Source: Aliiglaciecola lipolytica E3
Lineage (GTDB): Bacteria; Pseudomonadota; Gammaproteobacteria; Enterobacterales; Alteromonadaceae
Length of the DNA stretch: 64,000 nucleotides
Assembly: GCF_000314975.1 (NCBI RefSeq)
Contig: NZ_BAEN01000038.1
Coordinates: 1 to 64,000 of the forward strand
Direction of reading: 5' to 3'
Shown here: in pieces, positions 8,242 to 16,326 of the stretch
Numbering within the stretch: position 1 is the stretch's first letter
How the letters are laid out: the number at the start of each line of letters is the position of its first letter
Position numbers and translations under genes: made by a program
The notes under the pieces: model-generated
Seen by the model: only the letters and a program-made list of their open reading frames with translations
The model's database searches: none
Told to the model about the DNA's origin: nothing

Positions 8242-9711
8242 TTGAAAAATATGACCCAACGCCTTTTTGCGATTGTCACTTCGGCAGTATTCGCTTTTTC
8301 TTCGACCATAGCGACTGCTCAAGTTTCTGATCAGCACCAACGCAATGCCCTTCCAGAAATCGGCGTTGTTGCCTCCGATGCGATCAGTATTGATAAAGAA
8401 ATACAGATAGGCGATATCTTAATGCGACAGTTGCGTGGGCAAGCCCCCCTGCTTAGCGATCCTCTATTAGAAGAATATCTTCAAGATTTAGGCAACAGAT
8501 TGGTTGTACAAGCTGATAACGTAAAGTTTCCTTTCAAATTTTTCATGATTAACAATGCAGACATCAATGCATTTGCATTTTTTGGTGGTCACATCGGTGT
8601 ACATACCGGTTTAATTTTTAATTCAGATAATGAAAGCGAACTGGCTTCTGTACTAGCACACGAAGTTGCTCACGTCACTCAACGCCATATTGCGCGAAAA
8701 ATACAAGCTCAGCAAAAATCCTCTCCACTGCAACTAGCCTCTATATTTGGAAGTGTTTTATTAGCTATGGCAGACCCTGAAGCTGGAATGGCAGCATTGA
8801 GCGCGACTAATGCCGCAGCACAGCAAGCTTCTATAAACTATACTCGTGCCAACGAACGTGAAGCTGATCGAATCGGCATTCAGGTACTTGCACAAAGTGG
8901 TTATGATCCAAATGCTGCCGCTACCTTTTTCGGCAAACTAGCGGAAAAATATCGTTTGCGTTCAACACCATTTGCCTATTTGCTAACTCACCCTTTACCT
9001 CAATCACGAATTGCCGATGCTCGAAGCAGAGCCAGCTCGTACAATGTTAGGCAAGTCCCTGAAAGATTAAGCTTTCACTTAGCCAAAGCGCGTATTACGG
9101 CCCGCTTTTATGGAAATCCAAAAGACAATATTGTTGTTTTTCAAGACATGCTTGATAAACAACATTATGTATTTAAACAATCCGCATTGTATGGTCTTGC
9201 TTTGTCTTATTTCGAAAATGAACAGTATGCGCAAGCCCAAAAGATAATTAACCAATTAATCGAAAACGACACAAACAATTTGTTTTATTTAGACTTAGCA
9301 GCAGATTTATCGATTGCTCAAAAAGACTATGCGCCTGCCATTGCCATGTTGAGCGAACAAGCTAAACACTCTCCGCATAACAGTGTGATAAGTTTAAACT
9401 TGGCTAACATTCTGATCAAAAAAGGAGATATTAAAGAAGCGACTCGAATTCTTAAAGATTTCTTGTTGATCAATCCTAATAATTTATTAGCCCTGCAACT
9501 TTTATCAGATGCTTATCTCGAAAGTCGGCAAATGCTGGAAATGCATCAAAGTAAAGCTGAGGTTTACGCCCTAGTTGCCGCCTACCCTAGAGCGATTGAC
9601 GAGCTTCATACAGCCTATAATTTTGCTGGTGATAGACAACTTGAAAAACAGCGTATACGTGCCAGAATTGATCAAATTCGAGAGCAAATAGATAGAATTA
9701 AAACGTTATAA
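8242..9711 (+). CDS. bepA: Periplasmic metalloprotease/chaperone BepA (M48 family, TPR)
   Basis: BepA helps LptD and other outer-membrane proteins to assemble and degrades them when misfolded. Possible starts are TTG 8227, TTG 8242 and ATG 8251. I chose 8242 because GAGAGAAG at 8229-8236 is best placed for it and it gives a basic n-region before the signal peptide ending near TIATA. The M48 zinc motif is HEVAHVTQRH and the third ligand is in NEREADRIG. The second half carries TPR repeats. The length, 489 residues, is normal for BepA (formerly YfgC). The last six bases overlap the convergent thioredoxin gene. Confidence 0.92.
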   Translation: MKNMTQRLFAIVTSAVFAFSSTIATAQVSDQHQRNALPEIGVVASDAISIDKEIQIGDILMRQLRGQAPLLSDPLLEEYLQDLGNRLVVQADNVKFPFKFFMINNADINAFAFFGGHIGVHTGLIFNSDNESELASVLAHEVAHVTQRHIARKIQAQQKSSPLQLASIFGSVLLAMADPEAGMAALSATNAAAQQASINYTRANEREADRIGIQVLAQSGYDPNAAATFFGKLAEKYRLRSTPFAYLLTHPLPQSRIADARSRASSYNVRQVPERLSFHLAKARITARFYGNPKDNIVVFQDMLDKQHYVFKQSALYGLALSYFENEQYAQAQKIINQLIENDTNNLFYLDLAADLSIAQKDYAPAIAMLSEQAKHSPHNSVISLNLANILIKKGDIKEATRILKDFLLINPNNLLALQLLSDAYLESRQMLEMHQSKAEVYALVAAYPRAIDELHTAYNFAGDRQLEKQRIRARIDQIREQIDRIKTL

Positions 9712-10182
9712 CTGACGAAGTTGCCTAATCATATTCTGTAAACTTTCATTATTCTGCTCGCCTTGAAGGTGTTTAATTAATTTTCCATCTGGTCCAATAA
9801 TAAACGTGGCTGGTAGCGATTTAGGAAACGGAAAAACAGCATTTTTAGGTAATCCAGACATCACACGAAAACCAATCTCATACTTTTGTTGTAAACTTAT
9901 TAATTCTGAATCAGGTAAGTTATCGAAATTCACTGCCAATAACGATACATCTTGTTGCGTGTTCGCAAAAGTTTCAAATTGATTTAATTCTGGAATTTCC
10001 TTCAAACAAGGCGCACACCATTCAGCAAAATAATTAACCACCAAATACTGCCCTTCAAAATCTTGCCATTGGTAACTTTCGCCTTCTACTATGCTGAAGT
10101 CACTTTTTAAACTTAGTGAAAGAAAAAAACCACCTGCGGCAGCGACTAGGCCAATTCCAATAAAAACCAATTTTTTGAGCAT
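9706..10182 (-). CDS. Membrane-anchored TlpA/ResA-like thioredoxin
   Basis: This 158-residue protein has an N-terminal hydrophobic anchor (about residues 5-25) followed by a periplasmic thioredoxin domain. The redox site is WCAPC (near residues 55-59) and the cis-proline is in SLPATF. It should act as a periplasmic thiol-disulfide reductase of the TlpA/ResA/DsbE group, and its client proteins cannot be told from sequence. No cytochrome-maturation genes are nearby. It converges on bepA with a six-base overlap and diverges from the arsC-like gene. Confidence 0.85.
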   Translation of the reverse strand: MLKKLVFIGIGLVAAAGGFFLSLSLKSDFSIVEGESYQWQDFEGQYLVVNYFAEWCAPCLKEIPELNQFETFANTQQDVSLLAVNFDNLPDSELISLQQKYEIGFRVMSGLPKNAVFPFPKSLPATFIIGPDGKLIKHLQGEQNNESLQNMIRQLRQL

Positions 10183-10315
10183 ATTTTCAACAAACCCTTT
10201 ACTAGTTTACGGCTATCCCGAACTTTTCATCAAACGAACCAATATAAATTTGTTGCCTACGGACAATAAGTTTTAGAATACTGCAATTCTTTAAGCAATG
10301 AAAAGTAAACTAACA

Positions 10316-10669
10316 ATGAAAAATCTGACTATTTATCACAATCCTCGCTGTAGCAAGAGTCGTCAAACATTAGAGCTGTTATCGCAAAAAGGATTTCAGC
10401 CCGAAGTTGTAGAATATTTAAAGACACCGCTTAACGAATCCGATATTGAGGCGTTGATGTCAAAGCTGAATATTCAAGATCCAAGAAAAATGATGCGTTT
10501 AAAAGAAAAAGACTACACTGATAACAATTTGGGCGATGATTCTATCAGTCACGATCAATTAATAACGGCAATGACCAAATACCCCAAATTGATCGAACGA
10601 CCAATAGTAGTAAATGGAAATCAAGCGAAAATAGGTAGACCACCAGAAGCTGTATTGGATATTTTGTAG
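10316..10669 (+). CDS. ArsC-family glutaredoxin-like protein (YfgD)
   Basis: The 117-residue protein is of the ArsC/Spx thioredoxin-fold family and closely resembles E. coli YfgD. It has the IYHNPRCSKSR active-site segment (Cys near residue 12) and the C-terminal ERPIVV..G.AKIGRPPE block that holds the arsenate-family arginine. I prefer ATG 10316 over ATG 10298 because the protein then starts like YfgD; neither has a strong ribosome site. YfgD-type proteins sit in housekeeping loci next to hda rather than in ars operons, so arsenate reduction is possible but unproven. wrbA overlaps its stop by one base. Confidence 0.88.
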   Translation: MKNLTIYHNPRCSKSRQTLELLSQKGFQPEVVEYLKTPLNESDIEALMSKLNIQDPRKMMRLKEKDYTDNNLGDDSISHDQLITAMTKYPKLIERPIVVNGNQAKIGRPPEAVLDIL

Positions 10670-11259
10670 TGGGCCCGATACTCGTTTTATATTACAGCTT
10701 ACACGGCGCCACCCGCAATTTAGCGAATAAAATTGCATTAGGAGCACAAATGCAAGGTGCCGAAGTAATCATTCGAACAGTCCCTAGTATCTCCGATGGG
10801 ATGGGATTTAAGCAAAGTGATATACCTGAATCAGGCGATCCTTATGTGACTCTTGACGAACTCGCAAATTGCAGTGGTTTAGCACTAGGCAGTCCTACCA
10901 GATTTGGCAATATGAGTGCTGCCATGAAATACTTCTGGGATTCAACTTCTGCAATTTGGTTGTCTGCTAATTTAAGTGGAAAACCCGGTTGTGTGTTTAG
11001 TTCATCAAGTAGTATGCACGGTGGCCAAGAAAGCACTCTTTTAACTATGATGCTGCCACTGCTTCACCACGGTATGGTCGTTAGTGGTTTGCCTTATTCA
11101 GAACCTGAACTGCACTCTACTCAAACTGGTGGTACTCCTTATGGCGTAACCCACGTAAACCTAAATAATCAATCAAGTTTAAGTCAAGATGAGCAAGCTC
11201 TATGCATCGCACAAGGTAAACGGCTCGCAATGCTAGCGCAAAAATTAGGACAAAAATGA
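10669..11259 (+). CDS. wrbA: NAD(P)H:quinone oxidoreductase, WrbA flavodoxin family
   Basis: This is a 196-residue flavodoxin-fold protein expected to bind FMN and carry out two-electron reduction of quinones. The start is a GTG (10669) that shares its first base with the arsC stop. The product begins MGPILVLYYSLHGATRNLA, the usual phosphate-binding loop of this family. GSPTRFGNMSAAMKYF (near residues 75-90) and SSSSMHGGQESTLL (near 110-122) are the WrbA signature blocks. It is translationally coupled to both neighbours (arsC-like, DUF2069). Confidence 0.9.
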   Translation: MGPILVLYYSLHGATRNLANKIALGAQMQGAEVIIRTVPSISDGMGFKQSDIPESGDPYVTLDELANCSGLALGSPTRFGNMSAAMKYFWDSTSAIWLSANLSGKPGCVFSSSSSMHGGQESTLLTMMLPLLHHGMVVSGLPYSEPELHSTQTGGTPYGVTHVNLNNQSSLSQDEQALCIAQGKRLAMLAQKLGQK

Positions 11260-11690
11260 ATATCCCAACACACTTTTATCGAAAACTAACTTTAGTATGT
11301 TATTTATTGTTGTTAGTTTGGGTACCGGTTTGGCATTTATTTCTAGCCAACCCAACGGGTCGAAGTCAACAATTTGAAATTATTTTGACCTTAGCTTGGA
11401 CTATCCCTTTACTCTTACCTTTTATTGGCATTATCAAAGGCAAGCCCTACACCCATGCTTGGGCAAACTTTATCGTCATGTTTTATCTTATCCATGGCTT
11501 TACCAGTATCTACGCAGTAGCAGATGAATGGTTTTTCGCATTAATTGAAATAGTGTTAAGCACGGGGATGTTTATAGGCTGTAGTTTTTATGCTCGAAAA
11601 CGTGGCAAAGAATTAGGTTTAGGGATACCGAAATTGAAAGATGAAATGGCAAAAGAGAAAGCTACATTTGAAAGCCAACTGAAAGAATAA
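11256..11690 (+). CDS. DUF2069 inner-membrane protein
   Basis: This 144-residue integral membrane protein has four predicted hydrophobic segments (about residues 11-30, 42-60, 69-87 and 91-110) and a charged cytoplasmic tail rich in Lys and Glu. The layout and the position between wrbA and hda match the DUF2069 family of gammaproteobacteria, whose function is unknown. ATG 11256 overlaps the wrbA stop in an ATGA arrangement, so translation is probably coupled. It converges on hda with only ten bases between the stops and no clear terminator. Confidence 0.8.
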   Translation: MNIPTHFYRKLTLVCYLLLLVWVPVWHLFLANPTGRSQQFEIILTLAWTIPLLLPFIGIIKGKPYTHAWANFIVMFYLIHGFTSIYAVADEWFFALIEIVLSTGMFIGCSFYARKRGKELGLGIPKLKDEMAKEKATFESQLKE

Positions 11691-11700
11691 CTAAAGGCTT

Positions 11701-12423
11701 TTATAAGTCTAAAACCTGTTTAATAAACGGAATACTGATACGGCGTTTTTCTTCTACTCCTTTTAGCTGTAACTCATCGAGTGCGGCTACCAAACTATGC
11801 ATATCACGCTTTGCGTGGCTGATTAAGAATTGCAGCGATTCATTAGAGATACTAATGCCTCGCTGCTTGGCTTTAATATGCAATGCCTTTAACGCATCTT
11901 CATCATTTAAAGTACTTAGACTAAAGCTAATCCCCCAGGCTAAACGAGATACCAAATCGGCCAGCGCAAACTGCACCTGCTTAGGACCGCGATCACAACT
12001 AATAACTAATTTACACAATTGAGTTTCGTGAATGCGATTAATCAAATCAAATAAAGCTCTTTGCCACTCTGGGCTATTTTGTATGTACTGGAGATTATCA
12101 ATACACAGCAACTGTATATTTTCCATGCCTTCTAAAATGGTGTGTGGGTAACTGAGCGCTTGATCTAAGGCTAAATAAAAATGTGAGATATTCTGTTGCG
12201 CCGCCTCATGTGATAAAGCAACCAACAAATGACTTTTACCCGTCGCAGTAGCACCCGAAATATACGTTAGAAAAGGCAAATCAGAGGCGTCACCTTGAGT
12301 CAGCAACAATCGACAATGTTGATAAACTAATGAATTGCTGCCCACAACTAATGATTCAAAGGTTTGTTCGTCAGGTAAATCAACGTCTAAAGATATTTGT
12401 TTTGGAAATCGCCCACCTACCAA
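11701..12423 (-). CDS. hda: DnaA inactivator Hda
   Basis: Hda is a DnaA-related AAA+ protein that, bound to the DNA clamp, stimulates hydrolysis of DnaA-ATP after initiation (RIDA). The 240-residue product starts at TTG 12423, preceded by GGAGA at 12431-12435 with a 7-base gap. The clamp-binding motif QISLDVDL near residues 9-16 corresponds to QLSLPLYL in E. coli. The Walker A is degenerate (SGATATGKSH), followed by LLCIDNLQYI (Walker B) and the sensor region. It follows the DUF2066 gene by one base, so the two are co-transcribed. Confidence 0.93.
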   Translation of the reverse strand: MVGGRFPKQISLDVDLPDEQTFESLVVGSNSLVYQHCRLLLTQGDASDLPFLTYISGATATGKSHLLVALSHEAAQQNISHFYLALDQALSYPHTILEGMENIQLLCIDNLQYIQNSPEWQRALFDLINRIHETQLCKLVISCDRGPKQVQFALADLVSRLAWGISFSLSTLNDEDALKALHIKAKQRGISISNESLQFLISHAKRDMHSLVAALDELQLKGVEEKRRISIPFIKQVLDL

Positions 12424-12424
12424 G

Positions 12425-13531
12425 TTAAGGTCTCCAAACGTAGGGTTTATCTTGTACAGGCTGCCCGTAATCGTCTAGCGATCGTTGCAATCTGTCTTCG
12501 AGTCTAAACGCCTCTTCTAAATTTTCTTCAGCACCAAATAACTCCAACTCAAAGGTTGCTAAACTACCTTGTTGCTCAACAAGCGCAACGTCTACAACCA
12601 CTGATAGTTTGGTTAAAAAGTTGAGTACCTCAACATACGCCGTAAGGGATGAAATATTTCCAATAACCACTTTCGTTTTGTTGTTCTCATTGTCGCTTAT
12701 CGCTTCTATTGCATATTTATCAGCCAATACATCTGTGAACATATCAACCGCATTTTTAATCGCAATTTCAGGGGTTTCTCCAGAACTTTCGCCTGAGTCA
12801 AACACGCCTTTGCGAGTGATCATCCACTCCACAACCCAAACATCGAGTTGTTGAGGTGTATTTTGAGACTCATTTTGCTGTTCATTTTGGTTACTAAAAG
12901 GCTGTTCATCGCGATAATACAAACGACCTGACATCACATATTCAGTCGCGTAGCGTTCACTCGCTAACACTAAATTTTGTGTATAACTTGACCAAACATC
13001 GTAAACACTAACTTGCTGTATATCGGTTAAATCCATAATTGGAAAAGCAATATCCACACCACGAGCGGCGGCTGCTTTTTTGGCTGCTAAAATCACTTCA
13101 GCATGAGTACTATCCGAAACTAGTTCACGTCTATTGGTGCCCTGTTCTTCCATGGCTAGCCATATAAGCGTTTGTGGGCGGTGTTTACCCCAAATCGAAA
13201 AACCAGTAGAACGCAGTAAGCTTTCTACTTTATTAGTATCGAATTCTGCTTTATACAATAATCCGTCGGGGGTAGATTCAAATGCGTATGAAAGTAAAAT
13301 GTTTTCAGCGCGATTCAAATAAGTTTTAACCTCATCATCTGCTAATAATGCGCGATTACCACTGACTTTTACAAGCACTTCAGCGAGCGCTTGTTTCACC
13401 GCTTTTTTTTGTGCATTAGCGGATTGATCCGTCACTATTACAGACGCATTATATAAGCCCTCAACAACTGCGGCACTTGCCCCATTAGAATGAACCAACA
13501 ATAACAAAACAATGAAAAGCAAAGATCGCAT
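12425..13531 (-). CDS. Exported DUF2066 protein
   Basis: This 368-residue protein starts with a clear Sec signal peptide (MRSLLFIVLLLL..., cleavage near SNGASA). The N-terminal part (LYNASVIVTDQSANAQKKAVKQALAEVLVKVSGN, read across residues 27-60) is the hallmark of the DUF2066 family, found upstream of hda or the purM region in many gammaproteobacteria. No catalytic motif is visible and a Gln/Asn-rich linker lies near residues 212-230. The function is unknown. It diverges from purM across about 235 bases and is followed directly by hda. Confidence 0.85.
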   Translation of the reverse strand: MRSLLFIVLLLLVHSNGASAAVVEGLYNASVIVTDQSANAQKKAVKQALAEVLVKVSGNRALLADDEVKTYLNRAENILLSYAFESTPDGLLYKAEFDTNKVESLLRSTGFSIWGKHRPQTLIWLAMEEQGTNRRELVSDSTHAEVILAAKKAAAARGVDIAFPIMDLTDIQQVSVYDVWSSYTQNLVLASERYATEYVMSGRLYYRDEQPFSNQNEQQNESQNTPQQLDVWVVEWMITRKGVFDSGESSGETPEIAIKNAVDMFTDVLADKYAIEAISDNENNKTKVVIGNISSLTAYVEVLNFLTKLSVVVDVALVEQQGSLATFELELFGAEENLEEAFRLEDRLQRSLDDYGQPVQDKPYVWRP

Positions 13532-13766
13532 TGGGAATAAACACTCTTATTGAATTAAAGCGGTATTGTCATAGATCTAAATATAAATTTCATCAATTGT
13601 TTAGTACAGTTTGTAATCCCATGACATGATTGGATGAATTTCAATCAATTCCATGCACTGCTCTATATCACTATTTTTTATTCAACTCTGAAAATACCTA
13701 GATTTTCAGTACCCTTTCCCGCGCCATACTGATAAAATCCGCAAAAATTTTTTACTGAGGAATATT

Positions 13767-14807
13767 GTGAGCGATTCTAACCCATCTCTGAGTTATAAAG
13801 ACGCGGGCGTCGATATTGATGCAGGAAATCAACTGGTAGAACGAATCAAGTCAGTGACCAAGAAAACACACCGTCCAGAAGTGAAAGGTGGTTTAGGCGG
13901 CTTCGGTGCGCTTTGTTCCATTCCTCAAAAGTATCGCTCTCCACTATTAGTTTCTGGCACAGATGGTGTAGGCACTAAGCTTAGGCTTGCAATGGATCTT
14001 AAACAACATTTTGGAATTGGTATCGATCTAGTTGCAATGTGTGTAAATGATTTGATTGTGCAAGGTGCTGAGCCCTTGTTCTTCTTAGATTACTACGCCA
14101 CAGGCAAACTTGATGTTGATACTGCTACAGAAGTGGTCAGTGGTATTGGTGCCGGTTGTGAACTATCTGGCTGTGCACTAATAGGTGGCGAAACTGCTGA
14201 AATGCCAGGTATGTATCATGGCAATGATTATGATGTTGCAGGGTTTTGTGTCGGTGTAGTAGAAGCCGATGACGTGATTGATGGTAGTAAGGTTGCACCT
14301 GGTGATGCGATTATTGCGCTCGCTTCTTCAGGTCCGCATTCAAATGGTTATTCATTAATTCGAAAAGTGTTGGAAGTCAGTGGTACTGATCCACAAACAC
14401 CATTTCAAAGCAGCACGATTGCTGAGCACCTACTAGAACCTACTCGAATTTATGTAAAATCCGTATTGTCTTTATTGGAACAACATACAGTTCACGCTAT
14501 TTCGCACATAACCGGTGGTGGGTTTTGGGAAAATATCCCACGAGTCCTGCCTAAAAATGCAAAAGCAGTTGTTGATCGCAGTAGTTGGAAAAGACCGGCT
14601 ATTTTTGATTGGTTGCAAGAAAAAGGAAACATCACAGATCACGAAATGTTCCGAACTTTTAACTGTGGCGTCGGTCTGATGATTGTATTACCACAAGCAG
14701 AAGCGAAAGCTGCCGTGAGTCATCTAAACTCACTAGGCGAAAATGCTTGGATTTTGGGAGAGATTGCGAGTTGTGATGAACAACAAGAACAAGTTGAGAT
14801 TGTGTAG
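13767..14807 (+). CDS. purM: AIR synthase (phosphoribosylformylglycinamidine cyclo-ligase)
   Basis: PurM closes the imidazole ring, turning FGAM into AIR with ATP. The start is GTG 13767 with GAGGAA about five bases upstream. The 346-residue length fits E. coli PurM (345). Conserved blocks include [13 protein letters not shown] at the N-terminus, [23 protein letters not shown] and the C-terminal [13 protein letters not shown]. purN follows with no gap, as in E. coli. The hda-purM neighbourhood is also conserved, but the uracil genes uraA and upp found there in E. coli are missing here. Confidence 0.97.
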   Translation: MSDSNPSLSYKDAGVDIDAGNQLVERIKSVTKKTHRPEVKGGLGGFGALCSIPQKYRSPLLVSGTDGVGTKLRLAMDLKQHFGIGIDLVAMCVNDLIVQGAEPLFFLDYYATGKLDVDTATEVVSGIGAGCELSGCALIGGETAEMPGMYHGNDYDVAGFCVGVVEADDVIDGSKVAPGDAIIALASSGPHSNGYSLIRKVLEVSGTDPQTPFQSSTIAEHLLEPTRIYVKSVLSLLEQHTVHAISHITGGGFWENIPRVLPKNAKAVVDRSSWKRPAIFDWLQEKGNITDHEMFRTFNCGVGLMIVLPQAEAKAAVSHLNSLGENAWILGEIASCDEQQEQVEIV

Positions 14808-15458
14808 TTGAGTAGTTCATCAAAATCAATAGTTGTACTTGTATCTGGTAACGGCTCTAACTTGCAGGCAATCATTGATTATTTCAGTGATAAAACGGAA
14901 TTGGCAAGAGTAACAGCGGTTATTTCAAATGAACCGGGTGTTTTTGCATTGCAACGGGCAAAAAATGCTGGCATTGACGCCCTTTGCGTTAACCATCGAG
15001 ATTTTGAAAACCGCGATGATTATGACCAAGCATTAAAAGCTGAAATAGAGCGATATTCGCCCGACTTGGTAGTACTTGCAGGCTTTATGCGTATTTTAAC
15101 TGAGCAATTTGTCAGTAGCTTTAGCGGTAAAATGGTGAATGTTCACCCATCATTATTACCCAAATATAAAGGCTTAAATACGCATCAAAAAGCCATTGAT
15201 GCCAAAGATGAAGAACACGGCGCATCGGTGCATTTCGTGACGCCCGAATTGGATGGTGGCCCAGTTATCATTCAGTCAAAAGTACCCGTTTTTGAGCATG
15301 ATACAGCAGCTGAGTTAGCCGAAAGAGTTCAGCAACAAGAAAGAAATATTTATCCACTTGTTGTAGACTGGTTTTGTAAGCAGCGATTAATGATGATCAA
15401 CAATAAGGCAGTATTAGATGGACAGGAACTTCCCCAAAACGGCTATGCAACTGACTAA
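14808..15458 (+). CDS. purN: Phosphoribosylglycinamide formyltransferase
   Basis: PurN transfers a formyl group from 10-formyl-tetrahydrofolate to GAR in the third purine step. TTG 14808 follows the purM stop directly. The 216-residue protein has the N-terminal VLVSGNGSNLQAIID loop and the catalytic segment with the Asn and His of VNVHPSLLPKYKG. The conserved Asp is in ELDGGPVI. The C-terminal end overlaps the start of the following DUF3108 gene, so the three genes form an operon. Confidence 0.95.
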   Translation: MSSSSKSIVVLVSGNGSNLQAIIDYFSDKTELARVTAVISNEPGVFALQRAKNAGIDALCVNHRDFENRDDYDQALKAEIERYSPDLVVLAGFMRILTEQFVSSFSGKMVNVHPSLLPKYKGLNTHQKAIDAKDEEHGASVHFVTPELDGGPVIIQSKVPVFEHDTAAELAERVQQQERNIYPLVVDWFCKQRLMMINNKAVLDGQELPQNGYATD

Positions 15459-16158
15459 ACAATTTTTAGCAGGCGTAATATTAGTTTGTCTCAATTTGGG
15501 CGTTACCTTACATGCTGCTGAATTGAATCAGTTTGATGCGCAATATACAGCATTTCGTTTCGGTAAGGATTTAGGCACTGCATCCTTACAACTAGAATCC
15601 CTCGGACGACAGCGCTATAGACTTTCCTATGAGTCTAAAGTATCCATGTTCTTTTTATCAGACAAACGTAGTGAAGTTAGTTTGTTTAGTGTCGAAGATG
15701 GTCAAATTATACCTTTCAAATATAGCTATGAACGTACCGGATTTGGCTCTGATAAAAGCTTGGTAGCGCAATTTGATCGTCAAAAAAACACTGTGCTTAT
15801 AGATAATCAAACAACGTTACCATGGAATAATGAATTTGATAATCAGCTTTATCGGTTAGATATTCAATTACAGCTGGCACAAGGCAAAAAGGAATTACAC
15901 TACAATTTAATCAATAACCGCGGTGAAGTTCGACGTTACGAACTAGAAGTTGTAGCCAAAGAACAACTCTCCCTTCCCTATGGCATGTTAGAGGGAGTAA
16001 AAGTGAAAATAATCCGCGCCAACTCCACACGTGAAACCTACGCATGGTTCGCACCGTCATTAAACTACCAGCTCGTTAGATTAAAACAATTCAAAGATGG
16101 TGAAGAACAAGGTGACATTCAGTTATCTGCTTATTCGTCTACACCAGTAAATCCGTAA
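15445..16158 (+). CDS. Exported DUF3108 protein
   Basis: This 237-residue protein with a Sec signal peptide (MQLTKQFLAGVILVCL..., cleavage near LHA) belongs by appearance to the DUF3108 family of beta-rich periplasmic proteins. Typical are the N-terminal FDAQYTAFRFGKDLGTASL strand and the C-terminal AWFAPSLNYQLVRLKQF. Two starts are possible: ATG 15418 adds nine residues before the signal peptide, while ATG 15445 gives a standard one. I chose the latter, although neither has a strong ribosome site. It overlaps the end of purN by 14 bases. The function is unknown. Confidence 0.82.
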   Translation: MQLTKQFLAGVILVCLNLGVTLHAAELNQFDAQYTAFRFGKDLGTASLQLESLGRQRYRLSYESKVSMFFLSDKRSEVSLFSVEDGQIIPFKYSYERTGFGSDKSLVAQFDRQKNTVLIDNQTTLPWNNEFDNQLYRLDIQLQLAQGKKELHYNLINNRGEVRRYELEVVAKEQLSLPYGMLEGVKVKIIRANSTRETYAWFAPSLNYQLVRLKQFKDGEEQGDIQLSAYSSTPVNP

Positions 16159-16186
16159 CCTCTATCAGAACCTCCAAATTAATTAC

Positions 16187-16219
16187 GCTGAATTCTGCCG
16201 TTTTAAGCTTGAATTCAGC
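16187..16219. repeat. Inverted repeat after the purMN-DUF3108 operon
   Basis: GCTGAATTC (16187-16195) and GAATTCAGC (16211-16219) form a perfect 9-bp stem around 15 bases. It may stop the purMN transcript before fadE, but no T-run follows, so a rho-independent terminator is doubtful. Confidence 0.35.
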
Positions 16220-16295
16220 TGTAATACAGCCATGCTTATAATTAGATATAACACGAATGCATTTGATTTCAGACAAAAATCAGATTATTTTTAGT

Positions 16296-16312
16296 ATATG
16301 GTCGGACCTCTA
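16296..16312. promoter_or_regulatory. Candidate FadR operator of fadE
   Basis: ATATGGTCGGACCTCTA contains TGGTCGGACC, which fits the TGGTCnGACC core of the known FadR operator exactly. GGTC-G-GACC is a perfect palindrome. It ends 14 bases before the fadE start codon, a good place for repression. Seen: the palindrome. Known: FadR represses fadE in E. coli. Inferred: that this organism has FadR, which is not encoded in the window. Confidence 0.6.
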
Positions 16313-16326
16313 AAAAAGGCGTTAAA

